DNA of 37,128 nt from Candidatus Vogelbacteria bacterium (GCA_903864935.1 CAIPHT010000006.1:1-37128); one strand, 5' to 3'. Positions 1 to 6,111 are shown, numbered from the stretch's first letter. The notes: generated by a model not told the origin, from the sequence alone. Made by a program: numbers and translations.

Positions 1-33
1 ATCCCGCGCAACGGCTTGGCCGTTGCGCGGGAT
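1..33. terminator. Perfect 15-bp hairpin at window edge
   Basis: Arms 1-15 and 19-33 are exact reverse complements (ATCCCGCGCAACGGC) around a 3-nt loop. It lies 14 nt beyond the stop codon of the minus-strand gene at 48-398, so it is probably that gene's terminator. The U-tract that would prove this lies outside the window. Confidence 0.7.
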
Positions 34-47
34 TTTGGTGGGACAGG

Positions 48-398
48 TCAGGATTTGGCCACAAGGATCTTTGTACCTTTTGACGCTTTGAAGAGCGCTC
101 CGAGCAATTCGCTTGTTTCTGTCGTCCGAGCCTGTCGACTGCCGAAATATTCGTCCTGGTTCCCTGGATCATGATAGGTCTCGTCTTTCCAGGTCATGAC
201 CAATTCAACCCCTTCGGTGTCTTTCTCTTCGACTTGAACTTTCTCGAATGGTATCGAAAGGGGAACGGCAACATTTTCCCCCTCAGGCACTGCCAGTGCA
301 TAGACTGTTGCCGGTTTGGAGAGAATCCACTTCTGTGGCTCGAACCAGACCTCGGTCACTAGGTAGCGTAATACTCTCTCTGTTGCTGTAGCGGGCAT
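48..398 (-). CDS. Orphan hypothetical protein, 116 aa
   Basis: I do not recognise the family. The protein is soluble, with no signal peptide or membrane segment, and is rich in charged residues. The start is supported by a strong Shine-Dalgarno sequence (AAGGAGG, 7 nt upstream of ATG). A promoter (TTGACA at 479-484, 17-nt spacer, TTAAAT at 456-461, read on the minus strand) gives a leader of about 50 nt. The gene is divergent from the dehydrogenase at 521 and is followed by the hairpin at 1-33. Own promoter, strong Shine-Dalgarno and own terminator place it in the class of small autonomous orphan genes of this window. Confidence 0.75.
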   Translation of the reverse strand: MPATATERVLRYLVTEVWFEPQKWILSKPATVYALAVPEGENVAVPLSIPFEKVQVEEKDTEGVELVMTWKDETYHDPGNQDEYFGSRQARTTETSELLGALFKASKGTKILVAKS

Positions 399-455
399 TT
401 TGTCGCCTCCTTATGTTATGTTTGTCCAGTAAATCAAGTCAAAGCATCTAAATTT

Positions 456-484
456 ATTTAAGCAGAGTAAATATTTCTTGTCAA
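456..484 (-). promoter_or_regulatory. Promoter of the 48-398 gene
   Basis: On the minus strand TTGACA (479-484) and TTAAAT (456-461) are separated by 17 nt. The element lies back to back with the -10 box of the divergent dehydrogenase gene (509-514). Confidence 0.7.
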
Positions 485-520
485 GTATTGTAAAAAAATA
501 ATCCATTGTATAATGAAGGG

Positions 521-1546
521 ATGAAAATACAATTTTTTGAGTTAGAAGATTGGGAGAAGGATCATATCGAGAAGCTTGCCTTGTCTGGTGAAGTTAGTTT
601 TATCGACGGGAGTTTGAACGAAGCAAAAATTCCTTTTGACACAAGCGCCGAGATTATCTCAATTTTTGTAAACTCGGTGATTAATGAAGGAGTCCTGTCT
701 CGTTTACCTAATCTAAAAATGATTGCCACTCGCTCTACTGGTTATGACCATATCGATATCGAGGCCTGCAAGGCGAAGGGTGTCGTCGTAGCGACTGTGC
801 CTAGCTATGGTGAAGATACTGTTGCTGAATATACTTTTGCCTTAATGCTCAATCTCTCGCGCAAGGTGGGCGAGAGTAGTGAACGTATTAAAGAGACGGG
901 CAGTTTTAGTCTCTCTGGTTTACGCGGCTTCGATCTCAAAGGTAAAACTCTCGGCGTGGTGGGTACCGGCAAGATTGGTAAGAATGTTATTGAGATTGCC
1001 ACCGGCTTCAATATGAATATTATCGCTTATGATAAATTTCCTGATGAGGCTTATGCGACGAAGATGAACTATAAATATCTCACTCTTGATGAAGTCCTCG
1101 CTCAAGCCGATATTGTGACTCTGCATGTACCATATCTGCCCGAGAATCATCACCTGATCAATGCTGATGCTCTCTCTAAAATGAAAAAGGGTGCTTATCT
1201 TATCAACACCGCTCGTGGGGCATTGGTTGAGACGGACGCCTTACTCAAGAGTTTGAAAGAGGGCACTCTTGCCCCGGGGAAAGCGGGGTTGGCTGGAGCT
1301 GGTCTTGATGTTTTAGAGGAGGAGGGGGTGATTAAAGATGAACTTAATTTCTTAACCGGCTCTCATCCAGGCGAACATGATATTAAGGTGGTACTCGAGA
1401 ATCATATGTTGATTGATATGCCCAATGTTATCATTACTCCCCACAACGCCTTCAACACTTGGGAGGCGCTCCAACGTATTTTGAATACAACGGTTACCAA
1501 TGTCTCCAATTTTGTCGCTGGCCAGCCAGTCAATCTCGTTAAGTAG
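521..1546 (+). CDS. D-2-hydroxyacid dehydrogenase (D-lactate dehydrogenase-like)
   Basis: Cytosolic NAD-dependent oxidoreductase of the D-isomer-specific 2-hydroxyacid dehydrogenase family, which would interconvert a 2-oxoacid such as pyruvate with the D-2-hydroxyacid. The Rossmann motif GTGKIGKNV is visible. So are the family's catalytic Arg (NTARGALVET), Glu (GLDVLEEEG) and His (ITPHNAFNTW). The ATG at 521 is preferred over an in-frame TTG at 506 because TATAAT at 509-514 lies inside the longer version. The ATG follows this -10 box by 6 nt, with no Shine-Dalgarno, so the mRNA is probably leaderless. A 7-residue insertion before the AGAGLDVL motif is encoded by a short palindrome (CCCCG, 7-nt loop, CGGGG, 1272-1288). 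The preferred substrate cannot be read from the sequence. Confidence 0.9.
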   Translation: MKIQFFELEDWEKDHIEKLALSGEVSFIDGSLNEAKIPFDTSAEIISIFVNSVINEGVLSRLPNLKMIATRSTGYDHIDIEACKAKGVVVATVPSYGEDTVAEYTFALMLNLSRKVGESSERIKETGSFSLSGLRGFDLKGKTLGVVGTGKIGKNVIEIATGFNMNIIAYDKFPDEAYATKMNYKYLTLDEVLAQADIVTLHVPYLPENHHLINADALSKMKKGAYLINTARGALVETDALLKSLKEGTLAPGKAGLAGAGLDVLEEEGVIKDELNFLTGSHPGEHDIKVVLENHMLIDMPNVIITPHNAFNTWEALQRILNTTVTNVSNFVAGQPVNLVK

Positions 1547-1548
1547 CC

Positions 1549-1583
1549 CACCTATTGGCAATTTTGTCAAATAGGTGTAGAGT
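1549..1583 (+). promoter_or_regulatory. Promoter embedded in inverted repeat
   Basis: TTGGCA (1555-1560), 17-nt spacer and TAGAGT (1578-1583) form a promoter for the 21-aa ORF. An 8-bp perfect inverted repeat (CACCTATT 1549-1556, AATAGGTG 1570-1577) brackets it, as an operator would. Its core closely resembles the next promoter at 1743-1771. Confidence 0.6.
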
Positions 1584-1618
1584 CTAGGGTGGAAGACAAC
1601 CAAGAAAGGAATTTGATC

Positions 1619-1684
1619 ATGCCGTACGGATTCGTGCTTTTTTGCGTCGTCGTGCCGAAGTGGGTGAGCCGGCTCATCCGCTAG
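1619..1684 (+). CDS. Very short hydrophobic peptide, 21 aa
   Basis: A 21-residue reading frame, hydrophobic in the middle and basic at the end (begins MPYGFVLF, ends SRLIR). It is supported by context rather than similarity: promoter at 1555-1583, Shine-Dalgarno AAAGGA about 9 nt before the ATG, and a strong intrinsic terminator at 1704-1744. It could be a small membrane peptide or a toxin-like peptide. Alternatively the transcript may work as an RNA. Function unknown. Confidence 0.5.
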   Translation: MPYGFVLFCVVVPKWVSRLIR

Positions 1685-1703
1685 CCCTCCCCCATTCGCC
1701 CCA

Positions 1704-1744
1704 CCCGCCAGAACTCTCACGAGGCTCTGGCGGGGTTTCTGTTT
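1704..1744 (+). terminator. Intrinsic terminator
   Basis: CCCGCCAGA (1704-1712) pairs perfectly with TCTGGCGGG (1726-1734), followed by a T-rich tail. The tail includes the start of the -35 box of the next promoter. Confidence 0.85.
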
Positions 1745-1771
1745 GGCAAAAGTTTTCAAAAGGTGTAAAGT
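1743..1771 (+). promoter_or_regulatory. Promoter of the 1849 gene
   Basis: TTGGCA (1743-1748), 17 nt, TAAAGT (1766-1771). It is near-identical in plan and in AGGTGTARAGTCT wording to the promoter at 1555-1583, so the two cassettes probably share ancestry in their control regions. Confidence 0.6.
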
Positions 1772-1848
1772 CTTAATCAGAAGGTCTTCAAATCTTGTGT
1801 TTTCAAACAACTCGACTCCCTCCAGGGGGTTAGGAAAGGGAACTTGCC

Positions 1849-2346
1849 ATGTTGCTCGCCTATATTATTATCCGTATTTTGGGGGATGTTTTGATTGTTG
1901 GCGCTCTGGTCGCCCTTATGGTCTGCGACCATTACAGCTCAGGGCGATTGTCCAAGACCTTGCGTCTGATGGACGTTGCTGTTTGTGGCATCTTTGTCTT
2001 GGTATTGTTCCTCGTCAATCGTGCCATGGATTATCCTGGCTGGGTCGCCCTTGCCAATTGTTTTGCGGCGGTGCGCATCGAGCAATACCTTTGGTATGTC
2101 GGGCCATTTCAACCAGTGCGCGCTTGGTGGGTGACCTATCGCCAAGAGTGTTGGGCGAGGAAACTCCAGTGGTATGACGAGGAGGGGATTCCTGATGCCC
2201 AGCAACACTTCTATGAAATGGACGCTGATGAGAACCCCGGCTGCCGGGCCTGTAATCGCCGATACTACCGAGCCGAGGCCCGCGTCAAGAAGTTGGAGAA
2301 GCGACGAGAGTCCCTCAAAAACAAGATGGCGGCAATCGTCCCGTGA
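1849..2346 (+). CDS. Orphan membrane protein, 165 aa
   Basis: The N-terminal third holds about three hydrophobic segments (residues roughly 3-24, 40-58, 62-75). A basic cytoplasmic-looking tail follows, with a CRACNRR cysteine pair and a lysine/arginine-rich end. No family recognised. The ATG at 1849 has Shine-Dalgarno GGAAAGGG about 8 nt upstream, preceded by a CCCTC/GGGGG leader hairpin. The gene has its own promoter and its own terminator (2361-2420), so it is another self-contained orphan cassette. Confidence 0.7.
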   Translation: MLLAYIIIRILGDVLIVGALVALMVCDHYSSGRLSKTLRLMDVAVCGIFVLVLFLVNRAMDYPGWVALANCFAAVRIEQYLWYVGPFQPVRAWWVTYRQECWARKLQWYDEEGIPDAQQHFYEMDADENPGCRACNRRYYRAEARVKKLEKRRESLKNKMAAIVP

Positions 2347-2360
2347 TGATGGCCATCAGC

Positions 2361-2420
2361 CCCGCCCTCGACCTGCAGTGCAGAAACCCTGCCTAGGTCG
2401 AAGGCGGGTTTTCTGTTTTT
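2361..2420 (+). terminator. Intrinsic terminator
   Basis: CCCGCC (2361-2366) plus TCGACCT pair with AGGTCGA plus GGCGGG (2403-2408), leaving a one-base internal mismatch. A long T tract follows. Confidence 0.85.
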
Positions 2421-2435
2421 TAAATCAAATAAGCA

Positions 2436-2508
2436 CTAATTATTTTCTCACGGTCGTGAAAATATTGTTAGCACTAAAAAACTTCACGGTCGTAGATTTT
2501 TTTAGTGC
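2436..2508. repeat. Two composite palindromes upstream of tgt
   Basis: Two ACGGTCGT cores are centred at 2453.5 and 2489.5. The second is flanked by perfect 11-bp arms (GCACTAAAAAA 2471-2481 and its complement 2498-2508) whose dyad axis coincides with the core centre. The first has a weaker set of paired positions. The pair lies just before the leaderless promoter of tgt. These are members of the family that recurs at 4774-6548. Confidence 0.75.
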
Positions 2509-2545
2509 GGGTGCAATTTCAGTGTTGTTTTGCTAAGATACTCTT

Positions 2546-3874
2546 GTGAAAGAATTTGGTTTCAAAATTGAGAAGAAAATTCCTGGCCGTCTTGGGCGAG
2601 CGGGGGTCATTACCACACCTCACGGAGAGATCAAAACTCCGGCTTTTGTGACCGTGGGAACTAAGGCGACTGTTAAAGCTCTGACACCAGAAATGGTAAA
2701 TAGTTTGGGTGCCCAAGTTGTGCTCTCTAACACTTATCATTTATATCTCCAACCTGGCGATGAACTTGTCGCTAAAGCGGGAGGTCTTCATAAATTTATG
2801 AATTGGGATGGTCCCATGATGACCGATTCGGGCGGCTTCCAAGTTTTCTCGCTTGGTGCGGCTTTTGGTGAAGGCGGAGTATCTAAATTTGCAAAAGAAG
2901 GTGTGCAGAAAATTGATGGCGGAGAGAAGTTGGACTTCGATGAGCCCGGAAGTCCAACTTCGCATAGCCAGAAATTAGCTAAAATTGACGAAGACGGCGT
3001 CACTTTTAAATCACACATAGATGGTTCGGAGCATCGCTTCACTCCCGAACGTTCAATGCAGATTCAACACAACTTAGGCGCCGATATTATTTTTGCTTTT
3101 GACGAATGCACTTCGCCATCGGCCGACTATGATTATCAGAAACAGGCCATGGAGCGAACACATCGTTGGGCAGAGAGAAGTTTAGCAGAGCACCAGCGTC
3201 TGCTTCAGGAGCAAGAAGCTCCCTCTCAAAAAGTCCTCGGATCTCCTCGCGATGCTCGGCCAGACATTTTTGATAGGGACTTCTTGTCTCCTTCGCTCGG
3301 CCAGACATTTTCATCAGGAACTTCTTCTCACCCCGCTTTGTTCGGAATTGTTCAAGGTGGCCGTCATCAAGATTTGAGAGAAGAAAGTGCCCGCGTAATT
3401 GGTGGGATGGATTTTGACGGCTTCGGTATTGGTGGCTCATTTGATAAAGAAGATATGGGTACAGCTGTGGGTTGGGTCTCGGCGATCCTTCCCGAAGATA
3501 AACCTCGTCACTTGCTCGGTATTGGCGAGCCTGAAGATATTATTGAGGGGGTTAAGAATGGCGCTGATACTTTTGATTGTGTTACTCCCACCCGTATGGC
3601 CCGTAACGGCACCCTTATTACCAAGGCTGGGAGGTTAAATATTTTGAATGCTCAATATCGTGAAGACTTCACACCAATTGAAGAAGGTTGTGGTTGTTAT
3701 ACTTGTTCACCCCGCCCGGATGGCGGGGCACGTTATACTCGTGCCTATCTCGCCCATCTCTTCCGCGCCAAAGAAATGTTGGCCGGCACTTTGGCCTCGG
3801 TGCATAATCTCTATTTTCTCATCAACCTCACCAATCAAATCCGTGAGAAGATTCTCAAAGGGGAGGAGTTTTAG
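2546..3874 (+). CDS. tgt: tRNA-guanine transglycosylase with palindrome insertions
   Basis: Exchanges guanine-34 of certain tRNAs for a 7-deazaguanine base (queuosine pathway). Visible features are the catalytic MTDSGGFQVFS segment (Asp94), FGIVQGG, the second active-site FDCVTPTRMARNG and the zinc site CGCYTC with a downstream AYLAHL histidine. At 442 aa it is about 65 residues longer than the E. coli enzyme. Three insertions account for this: residues about 127-143 (13-bp palindrome, 2926-2961), a tandem-repeat segment around 3200-3330, and a short palindrome inside the zinc region (3710-3728). GTG start; TGC-TAAGAT (2531-2539) ends 6 nt upstream and there is no Shine-Dalgarno, so probably leaderless. 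No queuosine synthesis genes are in the window, so the enzyme may use a salvaged base. Confidence 0.95.
   Translation: MKEFGFKIEKKIPGRLGRAGVITTPHGEIKTPAFVTVGTKATVKALTPEMVNSLGAQVVLSNTYHLYLQPGDELVAKAGGLHKFMNWDGPMMTDSGGFQVFSLGAAFGEGGVSKFAKEGVQKIDGGEKLDFDEPGSPTSHSQKLAKIDEDGVTFKSHIDGSEHRFTPERSMQIQHNLGADIIFAFDECTSPSADYDYQKQAMERTHRWAERSLAEHQRLLQEQEAPSQKVLGSPRDARPDIFDRDFLSPSLGQTFSSGTSSHPALFGIVQGGRHQDLREESARVIGGMDFDGFGIGGSFDKEDMGTAVGWVSAILPEDKPRHLLGIGEPEDIIEGVKNGADTFDCVTPTRMARNGTLITKAGRLNILNAQYREDFTPIEEGCGCYTCSPRPDGGARYTRAYLAHLFRAKEMLAGTLASVHNLYFLINLTNQIREKILKGEEF
2926..2961. repeat. 13-bp palindromic insertion inside tgt
   Basis: GAAGTTGGACTTC (2926-2938), 10-nt loop, GAAGTCCAACTTC (2949-2961). The same 13-mer pair, in inverted arrangement, is inserted in uvrC at 19911-19982. 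The frame is kept and the encoded segment is absent from usual Tgt proteins. Confidence 0.85.
3273..3340. repeat. Direct repeat insertion inside tgt
   Basis: A unit beginning GCTCGGCCAGACATTTT occurs twice in tandem, at about 3255 and 3296, each followed by a diverged copy of a GRACTTCTT segment. A partial inverted copy (CAAAAAGTCC) lies upstream at about 3227. The frame remains open and the segment interrupts Tgt just before FGIVQGG. Confidence 0.65.
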
Positions 3875-3903
3875 TTTTATTGTAAATCTTATATAATTGC
3901 TGT

Positions 3904-4707
3904 ATGGAAAATCTAGATCAAAAAACGCCTCGACTCCTGACCCCGGAAGAAATCGCCGGCTTAGAGGGAAACGGCGTTATAGTCATCGAAGACCGACCAG
4001 AAATTTGTTATTTGAAGTGTGACCAAGAAAAGAATCTCAAAAGGGCTATGGCTAGAGGGACCATTATCATAACTAAGCCAGCAGTAGTTTTAACGGGGAA
4101 AAGGGCTGACGGTGGGGAAGAGAAATCTGACAATATTCCTAGCCTAGAAGGGTCAATAAATTTACTTATTGAAAGGAACAGATCCTTAGGGGGCTACATT
4201 GATTTAGAAAAATTTAAAGATACTCCTCCGACAGATAGGGGTGTGATAAAAAACGACGAAGACGCAGATTATGATTCTGTTTTTTATGTTATTGGCCACT
4301 GGAATAATATTTTGTTCATGAAAGCCTTTCTCCCCGAAGATATTGCATTTAAAGAAGTTTTTCTCCTAAATGAGCCAACTAGTTCTCAAGATGAATGGCT
4401 CAAAATCAAAATGCTGGAGCACTTTTCTTCAACGTATTTAGAACCGCGAGGCAGATCAAAAAGTTTTTATGAGGAACATGGCTTGGAAGAGGATTCCTTG
4501 AGAATATTAGAAGATCTTGATTTTTTGAAAGAGGCTACGGGGGCTCGTGTTGGGAAAGTCGTTGAAGAAAATTTTAGCGGTGACTGGGAAGTCTTTCAGA
4601 AAAGCTGGCGGGAATTTTACCATGATTGGTGGCCAACTCAATTTCAGAAGATGATGGCTTGTCAAGAAAAGGTTATTGAATGGTTACAAACGATTGTTAA
4701 GAAGTAG
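3904..4707 (+). CDS. Unrecognised soluble protein, 267 aa
   Basis: I do not recognise the family. The protein is acidic, with no signal peptide or membrane segment and several aromatic stretches in its second half (for example WREFYHDWWPTQF). It follows tgt by 29 nt. Its ATG lies exactly 6 nt after TATAAT (3892-3897) with no Shine-Dalgarno, so it is probably transcribed from its own leaderless promoter. The terminator at 4722-4767 belongs to the family shared by the small-gene cassettes downstream. A role related to tgt is not shown by the sequence. Confidence 0.75.
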   Translation: MENLDQKTPRLLTPEEIAGLEGNGVIVIEDRPEICYLKCDQEKNLKRAMARGTIIITKPAVVLTGKRADGGEEKSDNIPSLEGSINLLIERNRSLGGYIDLEKFKDTPPTDRGVIKNDEDADYDSVFYVIGHWNNILFMKAFLPEDIAFKEVFLLNEPTSSQDEWLKIKMLEHFSSTYLEPRGRSKSFYEEHGLEEDSLRILEDLDFLKEATGARVGKVVEENFSGDWEVFQKSWREFYHDWWPTQFQKMMACQEKVIEWLQTIVKK

Positions 4708-4721
4708 TATCCTCTAAATTT

Positions 4722-4767
4722 CGCCCCGTCGCTTGCCGTAAGATGAGTCACGGGGCGGTTTTTGTTT
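4722..4767 (+). terminator. Intrinsic terminator, shared family
   Basis: CGCCCCGT (4722-4729) pairs with ACGGGGCG (4750-4757), followed by GTTTTTGTTT. Near-identical copies end two of the following cassettes (5871-5917, 6380-6427), including the loop wording GCTTGCCGTAAG. Confidence 0.9.
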
Positions 4768-4773
4768 ACCAAA

Positions 4774-4835
4774 TGTTACTCATTTCGACGGTCGTCTAAA
4801 AAGGTAACAAAATTTACAATTGCAAAAAATGTTAC
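4774..4835. repeat. Two overlapping composite palindromes sharing an arm
   Basis: TGTTAC (4774-4779), core ACGGTCGT centred at 4791.5, GTAACA (4804-4809), core ACAATTGC centred at 4819.5, TGTTAC (4830-4835). Each core lies exactly on the dyad of its flanking arms, and the middle arm serves both palindromes. The set sits between the 4722 terminator and the TTGACA at 4840. Confidence 0.8.
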
Positions 4836-4839
4836 TAAT

Positions 4840-4918
4840 TTGACATGATAAATCAGGAGTGACATATTAGAGGGCAGAATGTAACCAACGCCTCGAAAGG
4901 GGAAAGGAAATATTGATC
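4840..4918 (+). promoter_or_regulatory. Cassette promoter and conserved leader
   Basis: TTGACA (4840-4845), 17 nt, CATATT (4863-4868). Ten nt later comes ATGTAA (4879-4884), a start codon directly followed by a stop. After that come a CCTC/GGGG mini-hairpin (4891-4902) and Shine-Dalgarno GGAAAGG. The same leader plan, including the start-stop at the same distance, recurs at 5564-5640 and 6033-6111. Confidence 0.75.
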
Positions 4919-5074
4919 ATGGATATTCCCGAGAAAGAGACCCAGGAAGACGCCCTTGCCAGGTACAAGAGGCTCCTCGATGAGGGGGAAATCACCCAAG
5001 AAGATTACCGAGCCTTGTGCTCTCACCGGCAATTGAAAGATGCCCTGACTGGGGCTGGTCGCCAGACATTGTGA
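4919..5074 (+). CDS. Small cassette protein A, 51 aa (SHOCT-like motif)
   Basis: A 51-residue charged protein starting MDIPEKET and containing YKRLLDEGEITQEDYRAL. This resembles the short helix-turn-helix pattern of SHOCT-type domains, which usually sit at the ends of larger proteins; the resemblance is an inference by eye. Supported by Shine-Dalgarno GGAAAGG 9-10 nt before ATG, the conserved cassette leader, its own promoter and its own terminator (5105-5143). A related ITxEEY-type stretch occurs in the cassette protein at 6112. Function unknown. Confidence 0.75.
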   Translation: MDIPEKETQEDALARYKRLLDEGEITQEDYRALCSHRQLKDALTGAGRQTL

Positions 5075-5104
5075 GATTGTCGTGGCGTCCCACATCCATA
5101 TCTT

Positions 5105-5143
5105 CGCGACGTTCTCCATAAGGAGCACGTCGCGGTTTTTGTT
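5105..5143 (+). terminator. Intrinsic terminator
   Basis: CGCGACGT (5105-5112) pairs with ACGTCGCG (5127-5134), with an inner TCTCC/GGAG(C) pairing and then a T tract. The tail GTTTACTGAACAAAATTTAC is shared with the other cassette ends. Confidence 0.85.
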
Positions 5144-5144
5144 T

Positions 5145-5222
5145 ACTGAACAAAATTTACAATCGTAAAAAATGTTTAGTTAAGAAAAGGTAACACTCGT
5201 GACGGTCGTCAGCAGTGTTACC
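5145..5222. repeat. Two composite palindromes before cassette B
   Basis: First: arms ACTGAACA (5145-5152) and TGTTTAGT (5173-5180, one G-T pair) and TTTAC/GTAAA around core ACAATCGT centred at 5162.5. Second: perfect 9-bp arms GGTAACACT (5189-5197) and AGTGTTACC (5214-5222) around core ACGGTCGT centred at 5205.5. Both axes coincide exactly with the core centres. The right arm ends 3 nt before the -35 box. Confidence 0.85.
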
Positions 5223-5225
5223 TAT

Positions 5226-5254
5226 TTGACAGAAGAGAGAAGACAGGATATTTT
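5226..5254 (+). promoter_or_regulatory. Promoter of cassette B
   Basis: TTGACA (5226-5231), 17 nt, TATTTT (5249-5254), followed by a purine-rich leader with GGAAAGGG. The start-stop element present in the neighbouring cassettes is replaced here by TTGCAA at the same spacing. Confidence 0.75.
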
Positions 5255-5288
5255 GGAAGAAGAGTTGCAACAAGGAAAGGGTGGTATT

Positions 5289-5492
5289 ATGCCAGGATAT
5301 ACAAAAGAAGGCGTTGAGAGGAACTTCTTGGGTAAGGAGGTAACGATTAATGTCTCTGGCCAGAAGATTGTCGGGAGAATTACTTCTTCCGCCGAAGACG
5401 ACCAGCCATTTTATTGCCTTTCTGTTACCACCCCTACTGGGGCCGTTGTTTCAGTTGATGTCGCCGACATCAGCCAGGTCAAAAGGAAATAA
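5289..5492 (+). CDS. Small cassette protein B, 67 aa (small beta-barrel-like)
   Basis: The predicted product runs from MPGYTKEG to ISQVKRK. The pattern LGKEVTINVSGQKIVGRI, then alternating hydrophobic strands, then VDVADISQVKR suggests an SH3/Sm-like small beta-barrel. That is a guess from strand periodicity, not a family match. An in-frame GTG at 5199 would start inside the palindrome and before the promoter, so the ATG at 5289, with GGAAAGGG about 8 nt upstream, is chosen. It ends at its own terminator (5508-5542). Function unknown. Confidence 0.7.
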   Translation: MPGYTKEGVERNFLGKEVTINVSGQKIVGRITSSAEDDQPFYCLSVTTPTGAVVSVDVADISQVKRK

Positions 5493-5507
5493 TTGTGTCG
5501 CTTTTGA

Positions 5508-5542
5508 GGCCACCCCAGGGGAAAGGGGTGGCCGTTGTTCAT
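5508..5542 (+). terminator. Intrinsic terminator
   Basis: GGCCACCCC (5508-5516) pairs perfectly with GGGGTGGCC (5525-5533), followed by a short, imperfect T-rich tail. Confidence 0.8.
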
Positions 5543-5563
5543 AATCTTTATTTCCTAATTCAT

Positions 5564-5640
5564 TTGACAGAATAAATTAGACAGGATATTTTGGAGGGCA
5601 GAATGTAGCCAACGCCTCGAAAGGGGAAAGGAATAGTATT
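5564..5640 (+). promoter_or_regulatory. Cassette promoter and conserved leader
   Basis: TTGACA (5564-5569), 17 nt, TATTTT (5587-5592), then 10 nt to ATGTAG (5603-5608), mini-hairpin CCTC/GGGG and Shine-Dalgarno GGAAAGGAA. Relative to the other two leaders the stop codon changed from TAA to TAG but stayed a stop. Confidence 0.75.
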
Positions 5641-5853
5641 ATGGCCACTAAAAAGAAAATGGGACTTACACCCGTTCGCGTTACCCATCCTGTTTTACCA
5701 ACAGCAAAAGATCTTGTTGAAGGGCTTTATCGGATATGCCGTATTTCTTGGCAGGAGTGCCAGGATATCAAAGATGCCATCGACCGGGACAGGAAAGAAT
5801 CATTACAGAGCGGAGCTGCTGCCTACCGAGACCGTGGATCTGGCAGGGGATGA
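5641..5853 (+). CDS. Small cassette protein C, 70 aa
   Basis: A basic 70-residue protein starting MATKKKMGLTP. A predicted helical middle (DLVEGLYRICRISWQECQDI) can be aligned loosely with the RISQEEY segment of cassette protein D. Shine-Dalgarno GGAAAGGAA precedes the ATG. The leader is almost identical to that of cassette A, and the terminator at 5871-5917 is almost identical to those at 4722 and 6380. No family recognised. Confidence 0.7.
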   Translation: MATKKKMGLTPVRVTHPVLPTAKDLVEGLYRICRISWQECQDIKDAIDRDRKESLQSGAAAYRDRGSGRG

Positions 5854-5870
5854 TGATTTACTTCTCTTCT

Positions 5871-5917
5871 CGCCCCGTTGCTTGCCGTAAGGTGAGCCAC
5901 GGGGCGGTTTTTGTTTA
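5871..5917 (+). terminator. Intrinsic terminator, shared family
   Basis: CGCCCCGT (5871-5878) with ACGGGGCG (5899-5906), then GTTTTTGTTT. This is a copy of the 4722 and 6380 terminators. Confidence 0.9.
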
Positions 5918-5920
5918 CTA

Positions 5921-6027
5921 AACAAAATTTACAATCGTAAAAAATGTTAACAAAATTGACGATCGGCGGAGATTGATAACAAATTCCAATATGTACAAAA
6001 TCAGACGGCCGTCCAAAAGTGTACATA
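5921..6027. repeat. Three composite palindromes before cassette D
   Basis: Core ACAATCGT centred at 5934.5 has arms AACA/TGTT and TTTAC/GTAAA. A degenerate core with CGATCG centre (5960-5965) has TGTTA/TAACA arms (5945-5949, 5977-5981) half a base off axis. Core ACGGCCGT centred at 6008.5 has perfect 8-bp arms TATGTACA (5990-5997) and TGTACATA (6020-6027). The first and second share the TGTT arm. Confidence 0.8.
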
Positions 6028-6032
6028 AATAT

Positions 6033-6111
6033 TTGACAGAACAAACTAGGAGTGACATATTAGAAGGCAGAATGTAACCAACACCCTCTAGGAGGGGGAA
6101 GGAATATCTTT
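6033..6111 (+). promoter_or_regulatory. Cassette promoter and conserved leader
   Basis: TTGACA (6033-6038), 17 nt, CATATT (6056-6061), then 10 nt to ATGTAA (6072-6077), hairpin CCCTC/GAGGG and Shine-Dalgarno GGGGGAAGGAA. The hairpin stem differs from CCTC/GGGG in the other cassettes by paired changes, so the structure appears to be selected. Confidence 0.75.

Noticed and set aside
1352-1810. 152-codon minus-strand frame over the dehydrogenase end
   Set aside because: Shadow frame crossing a terminator, without start signals.
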